Positions 16,982 through 25,563 of a DNA stretch of 64,000 nucleotides are shown here, piece by piece (positions within the stretch are counted from its first letter, which is position 1; every line of letters starts with the position of its first letter). Made by a program: the position numbers and the translations under genes. The DNA is from JBDIBA01 sp039812705 (lineage in GTDB: Bacteria > Actinomycetota > Acidimicrobiia > Acidimicrobiales > JBBSGY01): positions 13,519 to 77,518 of the forward strand of contig JBDIBA010000002.1 in assembly GCA_039812705.1 (NCBI GenBank), in the 5' to 3' direction. A model generated the notes under the pieces. It was not told the origin of the DNA. It did not search any database and was given only the letters and a program-made list of their open reading frames with translations.

Positions 16982-17079
16982 GTTGTCCTGATTTCTTCGA
17001 AAACGTCGGGAAAGCTTGGAGTCGGTGTCTGTAATCGGCACGCATGCAGGCTAGTCGCGCCGAGCATTGGCCAGACGCC

Positions 17080-17094
17080 TACGATCATCGCCAG
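17080..17094 (+). promoter_or_regulatory. -10 element of the nuo operon, leaderless start
   Basis: TACGAT (17080-17085) lies 8 nt before GTG 17094, the spacing at which transcription would begin at or beside the start codon. No SD precedes this GTG. The -35 is not obvious. Confidence 0.5.
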
Positions 17095-17462
17095 TGTCAT
17101 CTTTCCTGCACGATTATTACTTTGTTGGCCTTTCAGCCGCCGCCGGAGCGTTGATTGGTTTTGCAGGGCTGTTCGCGGGGCGCTTCGTCAGGCCTAAATC
17201 CCGAGTTCAAGATGACAATCAAGTTTATGAATCCGGCGCCGACCCGGTGGAATCCACTGCGTGGCAGCAGCCAAACATTCGCTACTACCTAATCGCGCTG
17301 CTGTTTTTGATCTTTGACGTAGAGATCGCCTTTGTCATTCCGTGGGCTGTTCAGGCCGAGGGTTTCGGGAACTTCGGCTTGATTGAAATAGGTGTCTTTG
17401 TTCTCGTCCTGTTGCTGGGTCTTGTGTATGCGTGGCGCAAGGGAGACCTGGAATGGCGTTAG
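17094..17462 (+). CDS. nuoA: NADH-quinone oxidoreductase subunit A
   Basis: A 122-aa membrane subunit of complex I with three helices. The middle helix has the diagnostic RYYLIALLFLIFDVEIAF pattern and the last ends in YAWRKGDLEW. It sits at the junction between the membrane arm and the quinone module. GTG 17094 gives the normal family length; longer in-frame starts add only non-conserved residues. It is the first gene of an 11-gene operon whose members overlap or abut, so a single transcript is likely. Confidence 0.95.
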   Translation: MSSFLHDYYFVGLSAAAGALIGFAGLFAGRFVRPKSRVQDDNQVYESGADPVESTAWQQPNIRYYLIALLFLIFDVEIAFVIPWAVQAEGFGNFGLIEIGVFVLVLLLGLVYAWRKGDLEWR

Positions 17463-17950
17463 TTGCATCGATGCAGTCATCGCTTGCGAAGGTTCTCAAT
17501 TACGGACGCAGTTATTCCATGTGGGTTTACCAGTGGGGCCTCGCGTGCTGTGCGCTGGAGATGGGCGCCGCGTTTGCCGGCCCTCGCTATGACGTCATGC
17601 GCTTGGGTGTCATTCCGTTTCCCGCGTCGCCGCGCCAGGCAGACCTCCTCGTCGTTTCCGGAACAGTTACGGACAAAATGGCGCCCAGCATCCGGCGTCT
17701 CTACGACCAGATGCCACACCCCAAGTACGTCATTTCCATGGGCAGCTGCGCGAACTCGGGCGGGCCCTATTGGGATTCGTACTCTGTAACCAAGGGTGTC
17801 GACCAGATCATCCCCGTTGATGTTTATGTCCCGGGTTGTCCGCCCCGGCCCGAGGCCCTCCTTGATGGCTTGGTCTTGCTGCAGAAGTTGATTCGCAATG
17901 GCGATGATCCTCAGCGCGGCATTGGAGCCCCGGTGGTGGTGGGTCAATGA
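17453..17950 (+). CDS. nuoB: NADH-quinone oxidoreductase subunit B
   Basis: A 165-aa peripheral subunit that carries the terminal 4Fe-4S cluster N2. The four ligands are visible: tandem C32-C33 (GLACCALEM), C99 (MGSCANSGG) and C129 (VPGCPPRP). ATG 17453 overlaps the nuoA stop and has GGAG 8 nt upstream; an earlier GTG at 17432 is less likely. It passes electrons to quinone at the interface with NuoD. Confidence 0.96.
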   Translation: MALVASMQSSLAKVLNYGRSYSMWVYQWGLACCALEMGAAFAGPRYDVMRLGVIPFPASPRQADLLVVSGTVTDKMAPSIRRLYDQMPHPKYVISMGSCANSGGPYWDSYSVTKGVDQIIPVDVYVPGCPPRPEALLDGLVLLQKLIRNGDDPQRGIGAPVVVGQ

Positions 17951-18624
17951 CCGAAGATCAGGCGCCAGTCGAATCTCCCAGTGAAGACCAGCTGAAGGCA
18001 GACGCTGCACTTGCCAGTTTTTCGCGGGCGTTGAGCGAGTTGGTCGGTGCTGATGCCGTGCTTGCGTCAGAGAGTTCCGGGGACGTGCATTGGGTTCGTG
18101 TGTCAATCGACCATTGGCATGCGGCTGCCGGCGCTGCGCGCGACGCCGGTTTTCTCTATTTCTCATTTCTTTCCGCGATGGACTGGTTGCCTAATCCTGA
18201 ACTGAACGGGGAGAAGGTGTTTGACCCCGCTCACGAGCCCAAGGCGCAAGTGGTCGTCACCGACCAAGTCGTGCGTCGCGCCGGGGGAGGTTCGCGATTT
18301 CAGGTCATTGCAAGGGTTGCGAACCCCGACACCAATGCGGCTTTGATTCTCACTGCGGACTTGGCCGACGATTTGACCGCTCCAACTTGGACGCACGTCT
18401 ACGCCGGTGCAGATTGGCACGAACGTGAAACCAAAGAAATGTTCGGCATTGACTTTGCGGGTCACGGTGGCTTGCGTCCGATCTATTTGAGCGCGGAGTT
18501 CGTTGGTCACCCTTTGCGCAAGGACTTTGCGCTCGCTTCGCGAATCGTCAAACCATGGCCGGGTCTGGTTGACATGGAGGAAATGCCCAAGGTCGAGAAT
18601 GACGAACAGGGGTCAGATCAGTGA
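17947..18624 (+). CDS. nuoC: NADH-quinone oxidoreductase subunit C
   Basis: A 225-aa peripheral subunit of the quinone-binding module. The 30-kDa family signature WHERETKEMFGIDFAGH is present (about 157-173), followed by HPLRKDF. It begins by ATGA overlap with nuoB and ends by GTGA overlap with nuoD; C and D are separate genes, not fused as in E. coli. The N-terminal ~30 residues are acidic and variable. Confidence 0.95.
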   Translation: MTEDQAPVESPSEDQLKADAALASFSRALSELVGADAVLASESSGDVHWVRVSIDHWHAAAGAARDAGFLYFSFLSAMDWLPNPELNGEKVFDPAHEPKAQVVVTDQVVRRAGGGSRFQVIARVANPDTNAALILTADLADDLTAPTWTHVYAGADWHERETKEMFGIDFAGHGGLRPIYLSAEFVGHPLRKDFALASRIVKPWPGLVDMEEMPKVENDEQGSDQ

Positions 18625-19799
18625 AGGCCGGTTACGACGAGCGACGCGCGGCTGATTACATGAATAGCCAACTGGTCGATGGCCGAGTCAACCTCGAGCT
18701 GGTCGATGACGATGGCATGGTTCTAAACCTGGGTCCGCAACACCCCGCTACTCATGGAACGCTTCGCATTGTCGTAAAGCTTGACGGCGAGCGCGTTGTT
18801 TGGGCCGAGCCGGTGTGCGGTTACATGCATCGCGGTTACGAAAAGCTTGCAGAAGTGCGTACCTACCCGCAGGTGAACACATTGCTGAACCGCATTGATT
18901 GGTTGGGCAGTTTTTGCAACGAGGTTCCGTTCATCCAAGCAGTTGAGCAGTTGTTGGAAGTCGAAGCTCCAGAGCGTGCGCAATGGATTCGTACGGTGTT
19001 GTTCGAGCTCGGCCGAATTGCAAACCTGATGGTCTTCCTTGGTGACATGGGCATGCAATTGGGTGCAATTACGCCGCCGTTCTTGGCGTTTCGCGACCGC
19101 GAACATGTGCTCGACCTCATTGAAAGTGCAACTGGTGGTCGCTTCCATCCGTATTACAACCGCGTTGGCGGAATCAAAGAAGACCTGCCAAAGGGTTGGA
19201 TTGCCGATGTGCTTGCAACAATGCCGCGCGTTCGCCGCTTCTGCGACGAGATGGAAGAGATGCTCGCGAACAACGAGATCTTTAGAAGTCGAACCCGTGG
19301 CGTCGGCGTAATCCGCAAAGACCTTGCACTTTCCTACGGTATGTCCGGTGCAAATGCGCGGGCGAGTGGAATTGATTGGGATTTACGCCGCGACACGCCA
19401 AGTCCAATGGCATGGAAACACGCGAAGTTCAACGTCGCGGTAAGTGCCGATGCAGATTCCTTTGCGCGCTACTGGGTTCGCCTTGTTGAGGTCCGCGAAT
19501 CGACGTCAATCATCGAGCAGCTGTTGACAAACCTGCCGGCGGGGCCAATTCAGGCCAAGGTGCGCAAGATCATCAAGGTTCCGCCAGGTGCGACTTACGT
19601 CGAGACCGAAAACCCCCTTGGCCAGATGGGTTATTACGTGGTTAGTAACGATGGCTTGTCGCCGTATCGGGTCAAGATCCGCACGCCTTCGTTTAACAAC
19701 ATCTCGGTGTTGCCCGCCGTTTTGCCGGGCGAGAACGTCAGCGACTTGATCACCATCATTTCGTCTCTGTATTTCATTCTCGGAGACGTTGACAAGTGA
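18621..19799 (+). CDS. nuoD: NADH-quinone oxidoreductase subunit D
   Basis: A 392-aa 49-kDa-type subunit that forms the quinone pocket with NuoB. Family motifs are intact: LNLGPQHPATHGTLR, GYMHRGYEKLAE and a C-terminal YFILGDVDK. Arg71, in the HRGxEKL motif, aligns by eye with the arginine near cluster N2 that is dimethylated in mitochondrial NDUFS2. The GTG start overlaps the nuoC stop. The next gene is nuoH, where canonical 14-gene operons carry nuoEFG. Confidence 0.96.
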   Translation: MKAGYDERRAADYMNSQLVDGRVNLELVDDDGMVLNLGPQHPATHGTLRIVVKLDGERVVWAEPVCGYMHRGYEKLAEVRTYPQVNTLLNRIDWLGSFCNEVPFIQAVEQLLEVEAPERAQWIRTVLFELGRIANLMVFLGDMGMQLGAITPPFLAFRDREHVLDLIESATGGRFHPYYNRVGGIKEDLPKGWIADVLATMPRVRRFCDEMEEMLANNEIFRSRTRGVGVIRKDLALSYGMSGANARASGIDWDLRRDTPSPMAWKHAKFNVAVSADADSFARYWVRLVEVRESTSIIEQLLTNLPAGPIQAKVRKIIKVPPGATYVETENPLGQMGYYVVSNDGLSPYRVKIRTPSFNNISVLPAVLPGENVSDLITIISSLYFILGDVDK

Positions 19800-20779
19800 C
19801 CCAGTGGCTCGAAACCTCACTTGGCCTGATTGTTTTGGCGGTCGTTGTTCCAACGCTTGCTGCCGTGTTTGCTTATGCGTTCTTGTTCAAGGCAATGGCG
19901 CACATGCAACAACGACTCGGTCCGATGGAGGCCGGTCCACATGGCTCGCTCCAGCTTGTTGCCGAAGCCATCAAGTGGGTGCAAAAGGAAGACCTCTTTC
20001 CGCGTCGAGCGGACCGGTTGGTCTTCGGCCTAGCTCCAATAGTGGCCATAGTGACGGCATTTTCAATGTGCGCATTGATTCCCGTGTCGAACGCCGTTGT
20101 CGGTGCAGCGCCAAGCATGGGCCTGTTCTTGTTTGCTGCGTTGAGCGGAGTGTCAAGCCTTGCAATCGTTATGGCGGGGTGGGGGTCAAACTCCAAGTTC
20201 AGCGTGCTGGGCGGTTTGCGTGCGGCCGCACAGTTGCTTGCGTACGAGATTCCCTTGGTGCTGGCGCTGCTCGGAGTCGTTGTGCTTGCGGGCAGTGCCA
20301 ACTTGGTTTCGATTGTTGGTGCGCAAAGCTCTTCGCTTTGGTTCGTGTTCCCGCAGATTGTTGGTTTCACCATCTTCATGATTGCGGCCCAGGCCGAGCT
20401 GACCCAAGCGCCGTTCGATGTTCCAGTTGCAGAGAGCGAACTGGTTGCTGGTTACATGACCGAGTATTCGGGTTTCCGCTTCTTGATGTTTTTCATCGCC
20501 GAGCTTGCAACGGCAGCTGCCTTGTCCGGCTTGGCGGTGACTTGTTTCCTCGGCGGGTGGAACATTCCATTTGTTGAACTAACGGGCACGCTGGGTGCAG
20601 TGGTTGGTCCGCTTGTGTTTTTCGTCAAGCTGATGATTGTCGGGTTCTTGATCTTCTGGATTCGGTTCTCATTTCCACGTGTTCGTGAAGACCAGTTGCA
20701 CAAACTCGCTTGGAAGGTTCTCGTGCCACTCGGCCTTGCAAATGTCGCAATCACAGCCTGTTTGAAGGTGTGGATGTGA
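19796..20779 (+). CDS. nuoH: NADH-quinone oxidoreductase subunit H
   Basis: A 327-aa membrane subunit with eight or so helices that links the quinone site to the proton-pumping arm. The first cytoplasmic loop has QQRLGPMEAGPHG and EAIKWVQKED, and a later loop has PFDVPVAESELVAGYMTEYSG with the conserved acidic residues. The GTG start overlaps the nuoD stop. Length and motifs are normal. Confidence 0.96.
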   Translation: MTQWLETSLGLIVLAVVVPTLAAVFAYAFLFKAMAHMQQRLGPMEAGPHGSLQLVAEAIKWVQKEDLFPRRADRLVFGLAPIVAIVTAFSMCALIPVSNAVVGAAPSMGLFLFAALSGVSSLAIVMAGWGSNSKFSVLGGLRAAAQLLAYEIPLVLALLGVVVLAGSANLVSIVGAQSSSLWFVFPQIVGFTIFMIAAQAELTQAPFDVPVAESELVAGYMTEYSGFRFLMFFIAELATAAALSGLAVTCFLGGWNIPFVELTGTLGAVVGPLVFFVKLMIVGFLIFWIRFSFPRVREDQLHKLAWKVLVPLGLANVAITACLKVWM

Positions 20780-21282
20780 TGTCGTTCATCAAGTCCGCCG
20801 CCAAATCGCTTGCGGGAATGAAAGTCACGCTGCGCAACATGACAAGGCGAAGCGAGACGGTTCAGTACCCTCACGAAAAGAGCGAAAAGGCCAACCGAGC
20901 CCGCGGAGTCATTGCGTTAGAGCAAGCGAATTGCACGGTTTGCATGCTCTGTGTTCGCGAATGCCCCGTGTGGTGCATCTTCATTGAGGGTTACAAGGAC
21001 CAAGGTCCGCCTCGTCGTCCTGGTGGAAAGCCACGCCTGGCGCAGAAGCTAGACCGGTTCGACATTGACTACTCACTCTGCATGTATTGCGGAATATGTG
21101 TTGAGGTGTGCCCGTTTGATGCGCTGTTCTGGAGTGCCGAACACGAATACAGCGAGCCGCACATTGCCAGTCTGTTGCATGACAAAGATCAACTGCAGCA
21201 TTGGATGACGACAATTAAGCCCAAGGTTGAACTCGAAGACGGCGCCGAGGTCAAGACTCGTAAACCGGCAAGGGAGGGCTGA
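20779..21282 (+). CDS. nuoI: NADH-quinone oxidoreductase subunit I
   Basis: A 167-aa ferredoxin-like subunit with two 4Fe-4S sites: C52, C55, C58 with C62, and C101, C104, C107 with C111 (both CxxCxxCxxxCP). It carries clusters N6a/N6b and is the last peripheral electron relay before NuoB. ATG 20779 overlaps the nuoH stop (TGATG). With nuoEFG missing here, this subunit is the likely point where an external donor such as ferredoxin would feed electrons (inference). Confidence 0.96.
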   Translation: MSFIKSAAKSLAGMKVTLRNMTRRSETVQYPHEKSEKANRARGVIALEQANCTVCMLCVRECPVWCIFIEGYKDQGPPRRPGGKPRLAQKLDRFDIDYSLCMYCGICVEVCPFDALFWSAEHEYSEPHIASLLHDKDQLQHWMTTIKPKVELEDGAEVKTRKPAREG

Positions 21283-21813
21283 ATGACGCAATCTCCAATT
21301 GACTGGTTTGTCTTCGGACTTTTCTCGGCCACCGCCCTGCTTAGCGCGTTTCGAGTTGTGACAAGCAAGGAAATGACCCGCAGCGCACTTGCGCTCGTTG
21401 TTTCACTGGCTTCGCTAGCACCGCTGTTCTTGTTGTTGCGTTCGGAGTTTGCCGCAGTTGTTCAGCTGCTCGTTTACGTTGGCGCCGTTGTCGTGCTGTT
21501 TCTGTTCGGCGTCATGTTGACAAGGCCTTTAACGCAGCGATCCCAAGCGCTCACTTCGGATGGCGTGTCAAGTCGTGGCAAGTTGATCGCGTCGGCAGTT
21601 GTTGCATCGGTTGGTTTCTTTGGATTGATAGCCGTTGCGCTGGTCGGCAGTAGTTCCGAGCTTGCCACCACAACAGAATCGACTTTGGAGGGTCTGCAGT
21701 TGCAAGACGTAGGAAAAGTCTTGCTTGGTCACCAGTTGCTTGCATTCGAACTGATGTCGTTGCTGCTCCTTGGTGCCCTTATTGGCGCATTGACCCTGGC
21801 GCGGAAGCGATGA
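21283..21813 (+). CDS. nuoJ: NADH-quinone oxidoreductase subunit J
   Basis: A 176-aa membrane subunit with five hydrophobic helices. The third contains the family pattern VVQLLVYVGAVVVLFLFGVML. It begins immediately after the nuoI stop and overlaps nuoK. The C-terminal part (about 85-130) is a variable extracytoplasmic loop. Confidence 0.94.
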   Translation: MTQSPIDWFVFGLFSATALLSAFRVVTSKEMTRSALALVVSLASLAPLFLLLRSEFAAVVQLLVYVGAVVVLFLFGVMLTRPLTQRSQALTSDGVSSRGKLIASAVVASVGFFGLIAVALVGSSSELATTTESTLEGLQLQDVGKVLLGHQLLAFELMSLLLLGALIGALTLARKR

Positions 21814-22112
21814 TGAACATCACGCCGTTTTTGATGGTCGGTGCGGCACTGTTCGCCATTGGTATTTATGGCGCGCTGGTCCGCCGCAACGCAGTAATGA
21901 TCATGATGGCAATCGAGTTGATGCTTGCCGGTGTCTTGGTGAACGCGGTTGCATTTGGAGCCATGCACGGCTCGGCCTCGGGGCAAGTGTTCGCGCTGTT
22001 CGTGATCGGAATTGCCGCAGCCGAGGTAGGCATCGGTCTTGCAATCATCATGATGATTGCTCGCGAACGCCGCAGTGTTGACGTTGACGAGTTGAAGGAC
22101 ATGCGCGGATGA
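21810..22112 (+). CDS. nuoK: NADH-quinone oxidoreductase subunit K
   Basis: A 100-aa subunit with three helices. Helix 2 carries the conserved buried Glu in MAIELMLAGV and helix 3 the second Glu in AAAEVGIGLAI; both take part in proton translocation in the family. Two in-frame ATGs (21810 and 21813) overlap the nuoJ stop. The gene ends by ATGA overlap with nuoL. Confidence 0.95.
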   Translation: MMNITPFLMVGAALFAIGIYGALVRRNAVMIMMAIELMLAGVLVNAVAFGAMHGSASGQVFALFVIGIAAAEVGIGLAIIMMIARERRSVDVDELKDMRG

Positions 22113-24043
22113 CGTGGCTTGCCCTTGGTGCTCCGGCGCTCATGACGGTTTCGTTCCTGGCCGTGTTGCTTGTCGGTAAGCGTTTCCGTAACGGGGGAGT
22201 CGAACTTGGTCTGGGCGTCAACGTAATCAATGTGGTGCTGGCGGTGGCTCTTGCTGCTGCCTGGAATGCCAATGACAAGATCTCAATAGAAGCCTCAACG
22301 CATTGGTTTGAGTTTGCGGGCAAAGCCGTTGATGCAGCCATCCGTGTAGACGGCCTTGCAATCGCGCTGATTGTCCTCGTGGCGGTTGTCTCGTTGGCTG
22401 TGAACGTGTTTTCAAGCGCGTATATGAAAGACGATCGCCGAAAGACGCATTTCTACGCCGTGCTGCTGTTGTTCAGTGCGGCCATGCAGCTGTTTGTCAT
22501 CTCGGACAATCTGTTGCAGTTGGTGTTTGGCTGGGAAGTCATGGCGCTGTGTTCATTCCTGTTGATTGGGCACTGGTGGGAGGAAAAGCACAACGTCGCG
22601 GCTGCCATGAAGGCGTTCTTGACAACCCGTGTCAGCGATGTCGGCCTGTTGTTGGGCGTTGCTGTGCTTTTCTATGGCGCCAACTTCAGCTTTTCAGTGA
22701 CGGCTCTCAACGAAGCCGCGGCGAACAACGCTGTTTCGAGGGCTGTTCTAGTCACGGGCGCAGTTGCGCTCTTTGTGGCGGTCATTGGCAAGAGTGCGCA
22801 GTTCCCGCTGCACACTTGGCTGCCAGATGCAATGGCGGGACCAACACCCATGTCAGCGTTGATTCACGCGGCCACCATGGTTGTTGCAGGTGTGTTCTTG
22901 GTCTTGCGTCTCTATCCCGTCTTTGATTCCGCATTTGGCATCACTGATGGCTCGGGGACAGCCAACGTGATTGTCATCATTGGGGCGGTAACGGTCGTTA
23001 TTGCAGCGTTGTTGGCGTTTCTTCAGCACGACATCAAAAAGGTCTTGTCATATTCGACCGTGAGTCAGCTCGGTTACATGGTGTTGGCGATCGGCGCAGG
23101 CGCGCCCATGGCTGCTCTGTTCCACTTGGTCGTTCACGGCTTTTCCAAGGCCGCGTTGTTCTTGGCTGCCGGTTCCATCAGTCGCAGCGTGCATGGTTAT
23201 GACTTGCGCCGTGACATGGGTGACTTGCATGCAAGCCTGCCGTTTACGCACGCGTCTTTCCTTGTCTCTTCGTTGTGCTTGGTCGGAGTCATTCCGTTCT
23301 CGGCGTTCTGGTCAAAAGAACTGATGGTTGTCGAGATGACCGATGCCGGGTTCATGCCCTTTATCTGGGTACTCGTCTTGGGTTCCGTTATGACGGCTGC
23401 ATATATGGCGCGGATGTACTACCTGGTGTTTTGGGGCGCGCGGCGGGGTTCAAAGATCGTCCGAGAATCTCCGCCAGCCATGACCATCTCAACTGGTGTG
23501 TTGGCGTTGGGCGCGGTGCTCGTTGGTTTTGGTGCCATCTTCATCGATCGGCCTCAGTTGCACGCGAGCGGTGGCTGGCTCGCCATCTTGGTAGAAGCCA
23601 TTTTCCCGCTTCTGGGTATTGCGCTTGCTGTTGTGTGCTTCAAGTTGGGTATTGGTGCGGTCGGGTTGGCTCGTCGCTTCAAGTTTGCGCGGGCCGCCTA
23701 CCACGTGTTGTGGAACCGCTATTACCTGGACTGGCTGTACGAACACGTAATCGCGCGAACCGTTCGCAAGGGACTGTCTTTGGTCGTGCACTGGTTTGAC
23801 ATGAGGATCATCGACGCATTTGTTGATTCTTTCGGTCGCGCAAGCGTCAAAGTCGGAAAGGCGCTCATGAATAGGTTGGAACGAGACGTTGTTGACGGAA
23901 CGGTGAACGCAGCCGGTGGCGCAAGCATGCGTGCGGGCGGACTCCTTGCGCGTTCGCAGGCAGGGCGCGTACAGCGTTACGTGGCTGTAAGCGTGACAGC
24001 GATGGTCTTGGCGGCAATGGTGTTGATGTGGGTGGTTCAGTGA
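22109..24043 (+). CDS. nuoL: NADH-quinone oxidoreductase subunit L
   Basis: A 644-aa antiporter-like proton-pumping subunit at the distal end of the membrane arm, with about 16 helices. The Mrp-type core includes GWEVMALCSFLLIGHWWE, HTWLPDAMAGPTPMSALIHAATMV and LSYSTVSQLGYM. The C-terminal ~120 residues correspond to the long lateral helix and its anchor. Length is normal for the family. Confidence 0.96.
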   Translation: MTWLALGAPALMTVSFLAVLLVGKRFRNGGVELGLGVNVINVVLAVALAAAWNANDKISIEASTHWFEFAGKAVDAAIRVDGLAIALIVLVAVVSLAVNVFSSAYMKDDRRKTHFYAVLLLFSAAMQLFVISDNLLQLVFGWEVMALCSFLLIGHWWEEKHNVAAAMKAFLTTRVSDVGLLLGVAVLFYGANFSFSVTALNEAAANNAVSRAVLVTGAVALFVAVIGKSAQFPLHTWLPDAMAGPTPMSALIHAATMVVAGVFLVLRLYPVFDSAFGITDGSGTANVIVIIGAVTVVIAALLAFLQHDIKKVLSYSTVSQLGYMVLAIGAGAPMAALFHLVVHGFSKAALFLAAGSISRSVHGYDLRRDMGDLHASLPFTHASFLVSSLCLVGVIPFSAFWSKELMVVEMTDAGFMPFIWVLVLGSVMTAAYMARMYYLVFWGARRGSKIVRESPPAMTISTGVLALGAVLVGFGAIFIDRPQLHASGGWLAILVEAIFPLLGIALAVVCFKLGIGAVGLARRFKFARAAYHVLWNRYYLDWLYEHVIARTVRKGLSLVVHWFDMRIIDAFVDSFGRASVKVGKALMNRLERDVVDGTVNAAGGASMRAGGLLARSQAGRVQRYVAVSVTAMVLAAMVLMWVVQ

Positions 24044-25563
24044 TGACGAATGTTTCTCTTCTTGGCCTAGCGGCGCTCGTTGTGCCGTTGATTGGATTGG
24101 CCGCAGTGTTGATTGTTCCCGAAGGCAAGCTCCGCACACCGGTTCTTGGTTTGATCGGCTTTGGTCTCACGTTTGCCTGCGGGCTTGCAATGCTGGTGCA
24201 GTACAAGCCGAGAGGTGGCCCGCAGTTCGAAGTGAACACGTCGTGGATTCCGTCAATCAACAGCAGATTCCACCTTTTTGTCGATGGCGTTTCACTTCCG
24301 CTGCTGTTGATGTCGATGGCAATGTTTGTCGCTGTCGGTATTTACTGCCTAACCCGCGTTCCAAAAACTGGAAGTGCAAGAGCATTTGTCGGCCTGTTGT
24401 TGTTGCTTGAGGTCGGAGTAAACGGCACGTTCCTTGCGCAGGACTTGGTGTTGTTCTTCTTGTTCTTTGAACTTGTCCTTGTGCCGATGTACTTCCTGAT
24501 CGGCATTTGGGGTGGGAAGCGACGCCAATACGCGGCGCTTAAGTTCTTTGTGTACACAGTGTTTGGTTCGGCCGTCATGCTTGTCGGCTTTCTGGCCGTT
24601 TACTTCTTGGGGGACAAGACGTTCTCCATCCCAGAACTCAGCGCGGGTGCCTCTCACGCAGTCAGCGCAACTGTTGGTGTGCAAACGGCCGTATTTGCGG
24701 CACTGCTGATTGGCTTCGCCGTGAAGTTGCCGATGTTCCCGCTGCACACATGGATGCCAGATGCCCACACCGAAGCCCCGACGGCCGCCTCGGTGCTTCT
24801 TGCATCGGTGATGTTGAAACTCGGTGGCTACGGCCTTATTCGCATTGCTCTTCCCGTTCTTCCCGAAGGTGCCAAGGTGTTTGCACCGATGCTTGGCCTG
24901 CTGGGCGTTGTCGCAATCATCTACGGCGCTCTTGGGTGTCTGGCGCAGTCAGACCTGAAGCGACTGATTGCGTTTTCGTCGCTGTCGCACATGGGATTCG
25001 TGGTGTTGGGAATTGCAACTTGCACGCCGGCGGGTCTCAACGCGGCCATTTATGCAATGTTCGCTCACGGTTTGATTACGGGTCTGTTGTTTTTTGTTGC
25101 CGGTGGTGTGCAGCACCGTTTGCACACTCGCGACCTGGCGAAGCTTGGCGGTCTTCTCAATGTGGCGCCGAGACTTTCATGGGTGCTCGGTTTTGGTGTC
25201 GTGGCTTCGCTGGGTATTCCGGGACTCGCGGGTTTTTGGGGCGAGTTCGGCGCCATTCTCGCGTCGTTCCAACCCGCTGACGGCTTGCCCGTTCATCTAT
25301 TCCGCGTCTACATGGTGATCGCTGCCGTTGGAACCGTGCTGGCTGCTGCATATCTGTTGTGGATGTTCTCGCGCGTTGCATTCGGTTCGGTGGGCGAGGC
25401 ATTGAAAGGCGTGCAGATCCGCGACCTCACAAAGACTGAAGCCGTTGTGTTCGTTCCGCTGATGATTGCGATTGTCGTGTTCGGGGTTGCCCCGGCGCTC
25501 ATTCTCGATGTTGTAGACCCGAGCACCACCATGCTTGTTGACACGATGTTTGCGGAACAATGA
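24043..25563 (+). CDS. nuoM: NADH-quinone oxidoreductase subunit M
   Basis: A 506-aa antiporter-like subunit with about 14 helices. Signatures are FFLFFELVLVPMYFLIG, HTWMPDAHTEAPTAASVLLA and LIAFSSLSHMGFV. ATG 24043 overlaps the nuoL stop (TGATG); an in-frame GTG/ATG further upstream would only add five residues. It ends by ATGA overlap with nuoN. Confidence 0.96.
   Translation: MTNVSLLGLAALVVPLIGLAAVLIVPEGKLRTPVLGLIGFGLTFACGLAMLVQYKPRGGPQFEVNTSWIPSINSRFHLFVDGVSLPLLLMSMAMFVAVGIYCLTRVPKTGSARAFVGLLLLLEVGVNGTFLAQDLVLFFLFFELVLVPMYFLIGIWGGKRRQYAALKFFVYTVFGSAVMLVGFLAVYFLGDKTFSIPELSAGASHAVSATVGVQTAVFAALLIGFAVKLPMFPLHTWMPDAHTEAPTAASVLLASVMLKLGGYGLIRIALPVLPEGAKVFAPMLGLLGVVAIIYGALGCLAQSDLKRLIAFSSLSHMGFVVLGIATCTPAGLNAAIYAMFAHGLITGLLFFVAGGVQHRLHTRDLAKLGGLLNVAPRLSWVLGFGVVASLGIPGLAGFWGEFGAILASFQPADGLPVHLFRVYMVIAAVGTVLAAAYLLWMFSRVAFGSVGEALKGVQIRDLTKTEAVVFVPLMIAIVVFGVAPALILDVVDPSTTMLVDTMFAEQ

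Noticed and set aside
19789..20577. 262-codon rightward frame inside nuoH
   Set aside because: Out-of-frame shadow rich in Cys/Arg/Ser; nuoH is unambiguous in the other frame.
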